DNA of 22,293 bases from Pseudomonadota bacterium. GTDB lineage: Bacteria > Pseudomonadota > Gammaproteobacteria > Steroidobacterales > Steroidobacteraceae. The position numbers were made by a program, and so were the translations under genes. Of this stretch, positions 13,852 through 22,293 are shown in pieces. The DNA is taken from NCBI GenBank assembly GCA_023428645.1, contig JAEYXD010000041.1, positions 1 through 22,293 of the forward strand, read 5' to 3'. How positions within the stretch are numbered: the stretch's first letter is position 1; the number at the start of each line of letters is the position of its first letter. The notes under the pieces were generated by a model. It was not told where the DNA came from. It made no database searches and saw only the letters and a program-made list of their open reading frames with translations.

Positions 13852-14585
13852 TGTCTCGCGACGGCTTCCGCGGCAGCCTTGATCGCTTCCGGGTCGCCCA
13901 GGAAGCGGCGGGAGATCGGCTTCAGGTCGGCGTCCAGCTCGTAGCTGATCGGCACGCCCGTCGGGATGTTGAACTCGACGATGTCCGCGTCCGAAATGCC
14001 ATCGAGCATCTTCACGAGCGCGCGCAGGCTGTTGCCGTGAGCGACGATCAGGACGTTCTTGCCCGACTTCAGCGCCGGGGCGATGCGATCGGTCCAGAAC
14101 GGAATGACTCGATCGAGCGTCGTCTTCAGCGACTCGGTCGAGGGCAATTGCCGTACATCGACGGCGGCATAGCGCGCCTCGAAGCGCGGATGCTGCTTGT
14201 CGTCGAGCGACAGCGGAGGCGGCGGAATGTCATAGCTGCGGCGCCAGATCTTCACCTGGTCCGCGCCGTGCTTCGCGACGGTCTCGGCCTTGTCGAGCCC
14301 TTGCAGCGCGCCGTAGTGGCGCTCGTTCAGGCGCCAGGTACGCTCGACCGGCAGCCACATCAGATCCATCTCGTCGAGGATCGTCCACATGGTGCGGATC
14401 GCCCGCTTCAGCACCGAGGTGAAGACGAGGTCGAACGCGTAGCCTTCGGCCTTCAACAGCTTGCCCGCCTCGCGAGCTTCCTTGAGGCCGAGCTCGGTGA
14501 GGTCGACATCGACCCACCCGGTGAACAGATTCTTGAGATTCCAGGAGCTTTGTCCGTGGCGGACGAGGACGAGTTTGCCGGGCAT
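13830..14585 (-). CDS. gpmA: 2,3-bisphosphoglycerate-dependent phosphoglycerate mutase
   Basis: A 251-residue glycolytic/gluconeogenic enzyme interconverting 3- and 2-phosphoglycerate in the cytosol. LVRHGQSSWN near the N-terminus contains the phosphorylated His10. Other family motifs are NLFTGWVDVDLTELG, FTSVLKRAIRT, WRLNERHYGALQGLDKAE and the second catalytic His in LIVAHGNSLRALVK. The length is typical. The ATG at 14585 opens the family N-terminus (MPGKLVLVRHGQ); no strong Shine-Dalgarno sequence is visible. A TATAAA element 33-38 bases upstream suggests its own promoter, separate from the glutamate dehydrogenase gene before it. Its 3' end is 7 bases from the convergent ferredoxin gene. 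Confidence 0.96.
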   Translation of the reverse strand: MPGKLVLVRHGQSSWNLKNLFTGWVDVDLTELGLKEAREAGKLLKAEGYAFDLVFTSVLKRAIRTMWTILDEMDLMWLPVERTWRLNERHYGALQGLDKAETVAKHGADQVKIWRRSYDIPPPPLSLDDKQHPRFEARYAAVDVRQLPSTESLKTTLDRVIPFWTDRIAPALKSGKNVLIVAHGNSLRALVKMLDGISDADIVEFNIPTGVPISYELDADLKPISRRFLGDPEAIKAAAEAVARQTEAKKA

Positions 14586-14617
14586 GGGATGAGCAGGCTT
14601 GATTGAAGCGGACGGGC

Positions 14618-14623
14618 TTTATA
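14618..14623 (-). promoter_or_regulatory. Candidate -10 element for gpmA
   Basis: TATAAA on the minus strand matches the sigma-70 -10 consensus at five of six positions and would give a leader of about 26 bases. No acceptable -35 is found 16-18 bases upstream, so the call is tentative. Confidence 0.35.
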
Positions 14624-14640
14624 CCAGAAAGAGCGCGTCT

Positions 14641-14658
14641 CCTCTCCCATCGGGGGAG
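14641..14658 (-). repeat. Imperfect palindrome after the glutamate dehydrogenase gene
   Basis: CCTCTCCC and GGGGGAGG form an 8-bp stem with one G-T pair around a short ATC-type loop, 4 bases after the dehydrogenase stop. It resembles the palindrome at 8463-8487 in composition and placement. On the minus strand a short CTCTTTCT run follows about 10 bases later, so it may help end the dehydrogenase transcript. Confidence 0.4.
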
Positions 14659-14662
14659 GGCG

Positions 14663-17600
14663 TCAGCCGCCCTCCGCGATCCTGCGTACCGCTTGCAGCG
14701 CGACCGATAGCGTCGCGAAGTCCATCTGCTTCAGCGCCCGCATTTCTCCGATCGAGTGACGTAGCGCTTCGACCGCGCCGCGCTCCTGGGCGAGCCAGGC
14801 GGCCAGCGCGCTCTGCGGCTTGCCGCGACCCTTCGCCTTCAGCACCTTGAGCGTGAGGCTGCGCTGCAGGCCGTAGATCGTGTCCCGCAGCGTCGTGCGC
14901 GCGACTGCCTGCCAATGACCTTCGACGCTCAAATGCTCGATGCGATTGCGCAGCCAGTCGAGCGACAGCGCGGTGCTCAGGCCGAAGTACACGGAGGCGA
15001 CGGACGCGGCCGCCAGGTTCGTCGTCTGCGCGATATCGACGATATCGGGCCCCGAGCGCAGCGCCGGCAGCGACGCGATGCGCTGCGCGAGCGGCGCCGG
15101 CGCTTTCGCCGTGAGCATGCGGTCGCGGCGGCGCTCGTAGTCGATCTTGTCTTCACCGGCCAGCACGCTCGGCAGCACATCGTCGAGCGCCGCGAGCGCG
15201 CTGCGCAGGCGATGTACCTGTTGCTCGATGTGCAAGGCGTCGCGCTGCCGATGAATGAGCCAGTACGTGACGAAGCGCAGCAGGCTCGTCGTCTCGTACA
15301 TCATCTCGTATTGGAGCTGCGCGTCGATCGCCGTATCGAGCCCTTCGATCTGGCTCCAGGTCGCGCGCATGTCGAAGCTTTCGCGGGCGATCGCATACGC
15401 CCGCACGACCGTCGCCGCATCCGCGCCCGTGTCCTCCTGCGCGCGCCGCGCGAAGCTCGGCCCCATGCGGTTCACCAGGCTGTTCGTCGTCGCCGTCGCG
15501 ATGATCTCGCGGCGCAGGCGGTGCAGCTTCAGATACCGGTCGTAACGCTGCTGGATCCGCGGCGGGAAATAGCGCTGCAGCTCGTTGCTCAGGTACGGGT
15601 CTTCCGGCACGTCCGAATCGATCAAATGCGAATACAGCGAGATCTTGCCGTAGGCAAGCAGCACCGCGAGCTCCGGGCGCGTCAGGCCGCGCCGCAACCG
15701 CTGGCGCTCGTCGATCTCTTCCGAGGTCGGCAGGAATTCCAGCGCGCGATCGAGCTGTCCCGCGACTTCGAGCGAGCGGATCGTGTGCGCGTGCTCCATG
15801 AGATCGCTCACCGCGCGCGCCTCGAGCATCGAGATCGCCTGGCTCTGCAGGTAGTTGTCGCGCAGCACGTGCGCGGCGACGTCATCGGTCATTTGCGCGA
15901 GCATGCGATTGCGCTCGCCGAGCGCCGGCAACGCGCGCGGCGGCAGCGAGTTGAGCATGATCTTGATGTTCACCTCGTGATCCGAGCAATCCACGCCCGC
16001 GGAGTTATCGATGAAGTCGGTGTTGATGCGCCCGCCGCGCAGCGCGTATTCGACACGGCCGCGCTGCGAGAAGCCGAGGTTGCCGCCTTCGCCGACGACT
16101 TTCGCGCGCAGGTCCTGCCCGTCGACGCGCAGCGGGTCGTTCGTGCGGTCGCCGATCTCGGCATTCGTTTCCTCCGAGCTCTTGACGTACGTGCCGATGC
16201 CACCGTTCCACAGCAGGTCGACGGGCGCGCTCAAGATCGCGCGGATCAGCTCGGCCGGCGTAAAGGTGTCGCGCGTGACGCCAAGCGCGAGCTGCGCCTC
16301 GCGCGAGATGCGAATGGATTTCGATGCGCGCGCGTAGATGCCGCCGCCTTTCGACATGACCTTGCGGTCGTAGTCTTCCCAGCTGGAGCGGGGCAGCGCG
16401 AACAGGCGCTGTCGTTCGGCGAAGCTGCGCGCCGGATCGGGCGTCGGATCGATGAAGATGTGCAGATGATTGAACGCCGCGATCAGCTTGATGTGCGGCG
16501 ATTGCAGCATGCCGTTGCCGAACACATCGCCCGACATGTCGCCGATGCCGACGGCCGTGAAGTCCTGCGTCTGCGTATCGACTCCCAGCTCGCGGAAGTG
16601 GCGCTTGACGCATTCCCAGGCGCCGCGTGCGGTGATGCCCATCTTCTTGTGGTCGTAGCCCGCGGAGCCGCCGGACGCGAACGCATCGCCGAGCCAGAAG
16701 CCGTATTCCGCGGCAATGCGGTTCGCGATGTCGGAGAACGTCGCCGTGCCCTTGTCCGCGGCGACGACGAGATAGGCATCGTCGCCGTCGCGGCGTACGA
16801 CGTCGCGCGGCGGCACGACCTTGCCGCCGACGATGTTGTCGGTCACGTCGAGCAGGCCGCGGATGAACGTGCGATAGCACTCGACGCCTTCACGCTGCAC
16901 GTCTTCGCGGCTCGCCCCGGCGGGCAGCCGCTTCGGTACGAAGCCGCCTTTCGCGCCGACCGGCACGATGAGCGTGTTCTTGACGTTCTGCGCCTTCATG
17001 AGGCCCAGCACTTCGGTGCGAAAGTCCTCGCGACGGTCGGACCAGCGGATACCGCCGCGCGCCACATGCCCCATCCGCAAATGAACGCCCTCGACGCGCG
17101 GCGAGTAGATGAAGATCTCGAACGCGGGCCTGGGTTGCGGCAGCTCGTCAATCGCGCGCGAGTCGAGCTTGAACGACACGTACGACTTGGGTACGACGGC
17201 GCCGCTCTCGGTCGTCTCGGTCTGGAAGTAATTCGTGCGCAGCGTCGCCGCGATCGAGCCGGCGAACCGGCGCAAGATCCGGTCTTCATCGAGGCTCTTC
17301 ACCGCATCGAGCCGGCGATTGAAGCGCTCGCGCAGGCGGGCGACGTCCGCATCGCGGCGCTTCGCCGCGTGGGTGGGATCGAATTGCGCCTCGAACACCT
17401 CCCACAACATGCGGGCAAGCTCCGGATTCGAGGCGAGCACCTGCTCCATGTACGTCTGACTGAACGTCGCGGCGCTTTGCAGGATGAAGCGGCAGTACGC
17501 GCGCAGCACCATCGCCTGCCGCCAGGTGAGGCCGGCCACGACGACGAGTTGGTTGAAGCCGTCGTTCTCGGCGCGGCCGGTCCACACCGCGAGGAACAGC

Positions 17601-19486
17601 TCGTTGAAGCGTGGGCCGAGGTCCGCGATGTCGATGCGGCTGCGGTCGCGGCGCTGCATTTCGAAATCCTGCAGCCACACCTCGCGCGAGCTGACGATGC
17701 CGAGCTTGTACGGTCGCTCGCTCACGACCCTGAAGCCCATGTTCTCGAGAATCGGCAGGGCGCGAGACAGCGCGATCGGCGATGCGGACCGCAGCAGGCG
17801 CAGATGCAGCGATGCGCCGTCGCCGGGGACGAGTCGCATTGCCATCCGGTCGGGATCGGCAACGATTTCGAAGAGATGCTCGATGTCGACGAGTGCCGTC
17901 TGCGCGCTCGTATCTTCCTGGTATGCCGCCGGAAACGTCCCGTTCAGGCGCTTCGCGATCCGCAAGCCTTCGGCTTCGCCGTACTTGTCGACGAGCGCAT
18001 CGCGCAGTCGATCCTCCCACGTGGTTACGGCATCGGCGATGCGCTGCTCGAGGGCGTCGATGTCGACGCGTTCCTGCGGGCCGCTCGGCAAGCGCACGAT
18101 CATATGAACGCGCGCGAGCGCCGACTCGGAGATCTGAATCTGCGAGTCGATCGCGGTGGACTTCAGCTCGTCCTTGATGACCGCTTCCATCTTGTGGCGC
18201 ACTTGCGTCGTGTAGCGGTCGCGCGGCACGTACACGAGCGCCGAATAGAAGCGGCCGAAGACGTCCCGACGCAGCAGGACGCGAACGCGTTGCCGCTCGT
18301 AGAGATTGACGACGGCGCGAACGATGCGAATCAGATCGGCATCGGTCGCCTGGAACAGCTCGTCGCGGGGATACGTGTCGAGCACGTGCAGAACGGCTTT
18401 CGCGTCGTGGCTCGCCGGGTCGAGCCCATAGTGCGCGACGACGCGCTCGATCTTGTGGCGTAGCAGCGGGATCTCGCGCGGACTACGGTGATACACGCCG
18501 GATGTGAACAGGCCTAGGATGCGCTTCTCGCCGGTCACGCGTCCTTGGCGGTCGAAGGTCTTGACGCCGATGTAATCGAGATAGGTCGCGCGATGCACGG
18601 TCGCGACCGAGTTCGCCTTCGTGATCGTGAGCAGCTGCGGGTCGCGCGCGTGCTCGCGCATTGCGCCCTTCAGCGTCTTCGTGTCGCTCTTGGTGTTGCG
18701 GCGTCCGCGCAAGATGCCGAGACCGGTCGCCGTCAGCGGCTCCAGAATGTCTTCGCTGCGGCCGCGCTCGAGCGCGTATTCGCGATAGCCCAGGAGCGTG
18801 AAATTATTGTCCGCCATCCAGCGCAGCAAGGCTTGCGCCTCCCGCAATTGCGGCGGCGGCACCGGGGCGTGCGAGTCTTCCAGGTCGTTCGCGGCGTTCA
18901 GCACGGCTTCGCGCATCGCCGGCCAGTCGGCGACGGCGACGCGAACGTCGTCGAGCGAGTCGAGCAGCTGGCGCTCGAGCGCGCGCTGCGCGGCTTCGTC
19001 TTCGAGCCGATCGATCTCGAAGCGCTGCCAGGATTCAGCGGTGAAGCTTGGATCGCCGGGCTCCGTCGCGATCGCGAGCAGCTTGCCGCCGCGATCACGC
19101 TTCATCAGCAGCACCGGATGCATCATGCGATGGATCGCGAGGCCGGCCTTCGTGAAGACCATGCCGAGCGAATCGACGAGGAACGGCATGTCCTCGACCG
19201 TGATTTCCGCGACGGTGTGCGTCGAGGTATAGCCATCGCGCTCGACCGTCGGGTTGTACACGCGCACGCGCGGGCGGTGCCGCGGGCGGACGGTCGCGAA
19301 CTTGAGATGCGCGATTGCCGCCGCTGCGAGATCGCCTGGCTGCGAGGCGCGCAGGTCGTCTTCGTCGACGCCGTGGAAGTAGAGCTCGACGAAGCTCGCC
19401 GCCGGTAGCGGCATGCGGCGCGCTCGGCGGGCCGGTGCGACGATGTGTTCGATCAGTCTCTGGCGTGCGGCGGGGATGGCGGACAT
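14663..19486 (-). CDS. NAD-dependent glutamate dehydrogenase, large (~180 kDa) class
   Basis: A 1607-residue enzyme that oxidises glutamate to 2-oxoglutarate and ammonium with NAD, mainly for glutamate catabolism. The long N-terminal part (about residues 1-700) contains the regulatory ACT-like region (TVAEITVEDMPFLVDSLGMVF). The catalytic domain includes GGIRWSDRREDFRTEVLGLMKAQ, then VKNTLIVPVGAKGGFVPK, at about 806-857, where the Lys-rich glycine segment forms the active site. GIGDMSGDVFGNGML followed by NHLHIFIDPTPDP at about 977-1015 belongs to the nucleotide-binding half. A helical C-terminal domain completes it. The size matches the class (about 1600 residues; gdhB in Pseudomonas aeruginosa). 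The ATG at 19486 lies 4 bases after the E2 stop, so it is likely co-transcribed with the dehydrogenase-complex genes. No frameshift or motif loss is seen. Confidence 0.96.
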   Translation of the reverse strand: MSAIPAARQRLIEHIVAPARRARRMPLPAASFVELYFHGVDEDDLRASQPGDLAAAAIAHLKFATVRPRHRPRVRVYNPTVERDGYTSTHTVAEITVEDMPFLVDSLGMVFTKAGLAIHRMMHPVLLMKRDRGGKLLAIATEPGDPSFTAESWQRFEIDRLEDEAAQRALERQLLDSLDDVRVAVADWPAMREAVLNAANDLEDSHAPVPPPQLREAQALLRWMADNNFTLLGYREYALERGRSEDILEPLTATGLGILRGRRNTKSDTKTLKGAMREHARDPQLLTITKANSVATVHRATYLDYIGVKTFDRQGRVTGEKRILGLFTSGVYHRSPREIPLLRHKIERVVAHYGLDPASHDAKAVLHVLDTYPRDELFQATDADLIRIVRAVVNLYERQRVRVLLRRDVFGRFYSALVYVPRDRYTTQVRHKMEAVIKDELKSTAIDSQIQISESALARVHMIVRLPSGPQERVDIDALEQRIADAVTTWEDRLRDALVDKYGEAEGLRIAKRLNGTFPAAYQEDTSAQTALVDIEHLFEIVADPDRMAMRLVPGDGASLHLRLLRSASPIALSRALPILENMGFRVVSERPYKLGIVSSREVWLQDFEMQRRDRSRIDIADLGPRFNELFLAVWTGRAENDGFNQLVVVAGLTWRQAMVLRAYCRFILQSAATFSQTYMEQVLASNPELARMLWEVFEAQFDPTHAAKRRDADVARLRERFNRRLDAVKSLDEDRILRRFAGSIAATLRTNYFQTETTESGAVVPKSYVSFKLDSRAIDELPQPRPAFEIFIYSPRVEGVHLRMGHVARGGIRWSDRREDFRTEVLGLMKAQNVKNTLIVPVGAKGGFVPKRLPAGASREDVQREGVECYRTFIRGLLDVTDNIVGGKVVPPRDVVRRDGDDAYLVVAADKGTATFSDIANRIAAEYGFWLGDAFASGGSAGYDHKKMGITARGAWECVKRHFRELGVDTQTQDFTAVGIGDMSGDVFGNGMLQSPHIKLIAAFNHLHIFIDPTPDPARSFAERQRLFALPRSSWEDYDRKVMSKGGGIYARASKSIRISREAQLALGVTRDTFTPAELIRAILSAPVDLLWNGGIGTYVKSSEETNAEIGDRTNDPLRVDGQDLRAKVVGEGGNLGFSQRGRVEYALRGGRINTDFIDNSAGVDCSDHEVNIKIMLNSLPPRALPALGERNRMLAQMTDDVAAHVLRDNYLQSQAISMLEARAVSDLMEHAHTIRSLEVAGQLDRALEFLPTSEEIDERQRLRRGLTRPELAVLLAYGKISLYSHLIDSDVPEDPYLSNELQRYFPPRIQQRYDRYLKLHRLRREIIATATTNSLVNRMGPSFARRAQEDTGADAATVVRAYAIARESFDMRATWSQIEGLDTAIDAQLQYEMMYETTSLLRFVTYWLIHRQRDALHIEQQVHRLRSALAALDDVLPSVLAGEDKIDYERRRDRMLTAKAPAPLAQRIASLPALRSGPDIVDIAQTTNLAAASVASVYFGLSTALSLDWLRNRIEHLSVEGHWQAVARTTLRDTIYGLQRSLTLKVLKAKGRGKPQSALAAWLAQERGAVEALRHSIGEMRALKQMDFATLSVALQAVRRIAEGG

Positions 19487-19490
19487 GCGT

Positions 19491-20708
19491 TCAGACAGCC
19501 TTGTTGAGATCCGCGATCACCGCGCCGAGGAAGCGGCAGGCCTCGCCGCCGGTGATGCAGCGATGATCGAACGTGAGCGACAACGGAATGCGCGTGTGAA
19601 TCTCCGGGGCGGTGGCGCCGGCGACGACGTCCCGCTGCAATTTGCCCGAGCCGAGAATCGCCACCGTCGGCGGCACGACGAGCGGCGTCGCATAGCGGCC
19701 GGCCATCGTGCCGAAGTTCGACAGGGTGAACGTGTAGTCGCGCATCTCGTCGGGAGTGACGGTGCGTTCGCGGGTTCTCGTCTTCAGGTCGTTCAGGGCT
19801 GCGCGGATTTCCGCCGCCGACTTCGCGCCGACGTCGCGCAGCACGGGCACGATCAGGCCCTCGCCCGTATCGACGGCGATGGCGAGATGGACTTCGCTCA
19901 TCAGTTTGCGCGCGGGACCGGTCGGATCGAACCATGCGTTCAGGCCGGGCTCGGCCGCAACGCCGGCAACGATCGCGCGGATCAGTCTTGCGGTGATGTC
20001 CTCGCCCTTTTGCCACGCTTCGATGTCGGCATCGTCGAAGACCGTGCACATCGCGACCTCGTCGCGCGATACGGACATGCTGTGCGACATCGCTTTGCGC
20101 GTGCCGCGCAGCCGGTCCGCATCCGTGAGCCCCGGGATCGGCGGCAGGCTCGCGCGCGCGCGTGCCCCGCCGAGATTGGCCACGGCGAGCACGTCATCGA
20201 CGGTAATGAGGCCATGCCGGCCCGATGCACGGCAGGAGGCGAGCGCGACGTTCAGCCGCTTCGCGAGCATGCGTACGGCAGGCGCCGCGCGCACGCGGCC
20301 CGGGCGCTGTGACGCACGGCCGCCGCCGATGATCGCGCGATCGATGAATTCCTCATCGCTCGACGCCATGTGCCCGACGACCATGCCTTGGCCCGCGGCG
20401 GAGGGCCGTGTGCCGGCTTTCGCTTCGACGTCGTGCGTCGCGCTCGGCGTGCTCGTCGTCTGCGCTGCGCTCGGGCCACCCGCGAAATCGACGAGCGGCC
20501 CGCCGGTCTGCACGGTCTCGCCGACTTTCGCGTGCAGCTTCGTGATGACGCCGGTGTACGGGCTCGGCACTTCGACGACGGCCTTGGCCGTTTCCACCGA
20601 CACCATCGGTTGGTCGGTTTCGACGCGGTCGCCTTCCTTGACGTGCCACGCGACGATTTCGGCCTCGGGCAGGCCCTCACCAAGATCAGGAAGATTGAAC
20701 GTGCTCAT
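19491..20708 (-). CDS. 2-oxo acid dehydrogenase E2 (dihydrolipoyl acyltransferase)
   Basis: A 405-residue core component that transfers acyl groups from E1 to CoA through a lipoyl arm. One lipoyl domain occupies residues 1-76, with the lipoylated Lys42 in the ETAKA turn. A Ser/Ala/Thr-rich flexible linker follows. The peripheral-subunit-binding domain is at about 141-176 (RAAPAVRMLAKRLNV, then GRHGLITVDDVL). The catalytic acyltransferase domain begins near 200. The active-site motif near the C-terminus is DHRCITGG (381-388): His382 is present, but Thr386 stands where most E2 proteins have Asp (DHRxxDG). The gene overlaps E1 beta by ATGA and precedes glutamate dehydrogenase by 4 bases. Pyruvate or branched-chain 2-oxo acids are both possible substrates. 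E3 is not in the window. Confidence 0.92.
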   Translation of the reverse strand: MSTFNLPDLGEGLPEAEIVAWHVKEGDRVETDQPMVSVETAKAVVEVPSPYTGVITKLHAKVGETVQTGGPLVDFAGGPSAAQTTSTPSATHDVEAKAGTRPSAAGQGMVVGHMASSDEEFIDRAIIGGGRASQRPGRVRAAPAVRMLAKRLNVALASCRASGRHGLITVDDVLAVANLGGARARASLPPIPGLTDADRLRGTRKAMSHSMSVSRDEVAMCTVFDDADIEAWQKGEDITARLIRAIVAGVAAEPGLNAWFDPTGPARKLMSEVHLAIAVDTGEGLIVPVLRDVGAKSAAEIRAALNDLKTRTRERTVTPDEMRDYTFTLSNFGTMAGRYATPLVVPPTVAILGSGKLQRDVVAGATAPEIHTRIPLSLTFDHRCITGGEACRFLGAVIADLNKAV

Positions 20709-21691
20709 GACTGCTCACCGCGGACCGCGATCTTCGCCGCATCAACGATGCGAGCGATGCTGGGAATGTATTCGTTCTCGAGCCGGTAGAGCGGCATGAC
20801 CGTATCGAAGCCAGTGACTCTCTGAATGGGCGCCATGAGGTCGTACAGGCCGTGCTCCGCGACGATTGCGGCGATCTCCGCGCCGACGCCGCAATTGCGC
20901 GCGGCCTCATGGGCGATCACGAGCCGGCCCGTCTTCGCGACGGACGCGAGAATCGTTTCCGAGTCGATGGGGCTGATCGTCGCGAGATCGATCACCTCGG
21001 CGCTGATACCGTCCGCGGCGAGGATTTCCGCGGCCTTCAGCACGTCCGCGCTCATCGCGCCCCAGGTGACGATCGTGACGTCGTCGCCCTCGCGCAGCGT
21101 GAAGCACACATCGAGCGGCAGCGCGGCGCCGTCGTCGGCGACTTCCTGTTTGACGAGTCGATAGATGCGCGCCGGTTCCAGGAAGATCACCGGGTCCGGA
21201 TCGCGAATCGCCGCGAGCAACAGGCCGTAGGCGCGCCCAGGCGAGGAGGGGCACACGACGCGCAGCCCCGGCACGTGCGCGAGCATCGACTCCACCGATT
21301 CGGAATGATGCTCGGGCGCATGAATGCCGCCGCCGTGCGGCATGCGCAGCACGACCGGGCACGACATGCGTCCGCGCGTGCGATGTCGCAGGCGGCTCAT
21401 GTGGTTCACGATCTGATCGATCGCGGGATAGATGAAGCCCATGAATTGGATTTCCGCGACGGGCCTCATGCCTTGCGCGGCCATGCCGACACACATGCCG
21501 GCGATCATGTTCTCGGCGAGCGGCGTGTCCTGCACGCGCTCCGCGCCGAAGCGCTCGAACAAGCCGGCGGTCGCGCGGAAGACGCCGCCGCTCTTGCCGA
21601 CATCCTCGCCGAGCACGACCACGCTCGGATCGTGCTCGAGCTCCCAAGCCTGCGCCATCGCAATGGCTTCGATCATGGTGACCTTCGGCAT
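20705..21691 (-). CDS. 2-oxo acid dehydrogenase E1 component, beta subunit
   Basis: A 328-residue partner of the alpha subunit; together they form the thiamine-pyrophosphate-dependent E1 decarboxylase. The N-terminal TIEAI-type opening (KVTMIEAIAMAQAWELEHDP) leads to VVVLGEDVGKSGGVFRATAGL. QDTPLAENMIAGMCVGMA follows, with the conserved Glu of the cofactor site. FMGFIYPAIDQIVNHMSRLRHRT and the MPHGGGIHAPEHHSES loop are strongly conserved in E1 beta. The C-terminal transketolase-like domain (VTIVTWGAMSADVL, IDLATISPIDSETI, ARNCGVGAEIAAIV) is complete. The ATG at 21691 is preferred; an in-frame TTG lies 30 bases upstream. The stop overlaps the E2 start. The 90 bases between alpha and beta hold no clear promoter. 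Confidence 0.93.
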   Translation of the reverse strand: MPKVTMIEAIAMAQAWELEHDPSVVVLGEDVGKSGGVFRATAGLFERFGAERVQDTPLAENMIAGMCVGMAAQGMRPVAEIQFMGFIYPAIDQIVNHMSRLRHRTRGRMSCPVVLRMPHGGGIHAPEHHSESVESMLAHVPGLRVVCPSSPGRAYGLLLAAIRDPDPVIFLEPARIYRLVKQEVADDGAALPLDVCFTLREGDDVTIVTWGAMSADVLKAAEILAADGISAEVIDLATISPIDSETILASVAKTGRLVIAHEAARNCGVGAEIAAIVAEHGLYDLMAPIQRVTGFDTVMPLYRLENEYIPSIARIVDAAKIAVRGEQS

Positions 21692-21781
21692 GCGGTTAGG
21701 TCCCACGTCCGGAGAATTCAAAGACTGACACGATTGTTGCTTCTCTTTGACTAGCGCCTGATGACCCGCTGCGTGCGCAGG

Positions 21782-22293
21782 TCAGTGCGAGGGGCGACCC
21801 GTGCCGGCGTAACGCCTGGCGATCTGTTTCTGCTCTTCGAGCTGCCGCGGCGGGTTCGCGAACAGGTGGTCGAACATTGCGTCGGTCGACTGCGCAGGCG
21901 TGCTCAAGTACTCCTGCACGGCGGCCTCGACCTCGCGCGAGTACTCGGCCTTCATCGCTTGCTCGCGCGCCTCGTCGAGCGCGCCCCGCGCGGTGAGGAG
22001 TTTGCGCAGCCGTATCAGCGGCTCGACCTTCCACGCCTCGGCGACTTCGGCTTCCGCGCGGTAGCGAGTCGCGTCGTCGGCCGTCGTGTGATCGCTCAAG
22101 CGATAGCTGAGCGCCTCGATGAGCGTGGGGCCGCCGCCCGCACGCGCCTTCGCCAGCGCGCGCGACACGCACTCGCGCACCGCGATGACGTCGTTGCCGT
22201 CGACCTGAATGCCCGGCATGCCGGCCGCGATCGCCTTCTGCGCGAGTGTTTGCGCCGCCGTCTGCTGCTCGATCGGAATGGAGATTGCCCACT
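21782..22293 (-). CDS. pdhA: 2-oxo acid (pyruvate) dehydrogenase E1 component, alpha subunit, 5' end missing
   Basis: The last 169 residues of an E1 alpha subunit; the gene runs off the end of the window, so the thiamine-pyrophosphate-binding motif is not visible. The fragment starts WAISIPIEQQTAAQTLAQKA and continues with GMPGIQVDGNDVIAVRECVSRALAKARAG and PTLIEALSYRLSDHTTADDATRYR. The last segment contains the family's phosphorylation-loop-like (Y/S)R.SDHTT.DD region. These features match the pyruvate dehydrogenase-type alpha subunit; a branched-chain dehydrogenase alpha subunit is the main alternative. It is the first visible gene of a minus-strand run E1 alpha, E1 beta, E2, glutamate dehydrogenase. 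Full-length members are about 350-370 residues, so roughly half is seen. Confidence 0.88.
   Translation of the reverse strand, partial: WAISIPIEQQTAAQTLAQKAIAAGMPGIQVDGNDVIAVRECVSRALAKARAGGGPTLIEALSYRLSDHTTADDATRYRAEAEVAEAWKVEPLIRLRKLLTARGALDEAREQAMKAEYSREVEAAVQEYLSTPAQSTDAMFDHLFANPPRQLEEQKQIARRYAGTGRPSH

Noticed and set aside
14915..18463. 1182-codon open frame on the plus strand opposite the glutamate dehydrogenase gene
   Set aside because: It mirrors the codon positions of a fully conserved gene in GC-rich DNA. The translation is Arg/Ala/Asp-rich without motifs, which is typical of a shadow frame.
1..22293. Mobile element, prophage, CRISPR array or RNA gene
   Set aside because: No transposase, integrase, spaced direct repeats, tRNA cloverleaf or rRNA-like stretch was found on either strand.

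Overview
The window is 22.3 kb of dense, GC-rich chromosomal DNA. Codons end mostly in G or C, and almost every gene has a long mirror-image open frame on the opposite strand. The gene content suggests a free-living aerobic proteobacterium, most likely a gammaproteobacterium near the Xanthomonadales/Nevskiales/Steroidobacterales. Pointers are a DUF1840 protein, a YebC regulator, the ~180 kDa NAD-dependent glutamate dehydrogenase, a TonB-dependent receptor and a heterotetramer-type E1 of a 2-oxo acid dehydrogenase. This placement is inferred from family content, not from a marker gene. I see no mobile element, tRNA, rRNA or CRISPR array, so this reads as core genome with one accessory-like cassette.

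Layout: (1) 1-1760, plus strand: the end of an AIM24-family protein and a membrane-anchored M48 metalloprotease. (2) 1783-5940, minus strand: a membrane-anchored HDOD protein, a DUF1840 protein, a NodI/NodJ-like ABC exporter pair and a YebC-family regulator. (3) 6072-8438, plus strand: an MBL-fold hydrolase with a LACTB2-like layout and a stand-alone double-ATPase ABC protein resembling ModF. (4) 8508-9407, minus strand: a PhzF-family isomerase. (5) 9494-13822, plus strand: a thiamine-salvage operon. It comprises a promoter, a TPP riboswitch, a Shine-Dalgarno-sequestering hairpin, a TonB-dependent receptor, an 80-residue YkoF-like thiamine-binding protein, a PnuT-type transporter, a small-molecule kinase and a [2Fe-2S] ferredoxin. 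(6) 13830-22293, minus strand: gpmA; upstream of it, a run of E1 alpha (cut by the window end), E1 beta, E2 and the large NAD-glutamate dehydrogenase.

The thiamine cassette is the most interesting system. Read together, its genes describe a route across both membranes. The TonB receptor takes thiamine (or a precursor) across the outer membrane, PnuT lets it through the inner membrane by facilitated diffusion, and the kinase traps it by phosphorylation. A small soluble binding protein of unclear role sits between receptor and transporter. The riboswitch would shut off translation of the receptor when TPP is plentiful. The individual parts of TPP-regulated receptor/PnuT loci are known. The APH-type kinase in place of a pyrophosphokinase, the small cytosolic binding protein and the ferredoxin at the end are what deserve a second look.

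The E1-E2-glutamate dehydrogenase run joins entry of carbon from 2-oxo acids to entry from glutamate. Its E2 carries Thr where the catalytic motif of most E2 enzymes has Asp.
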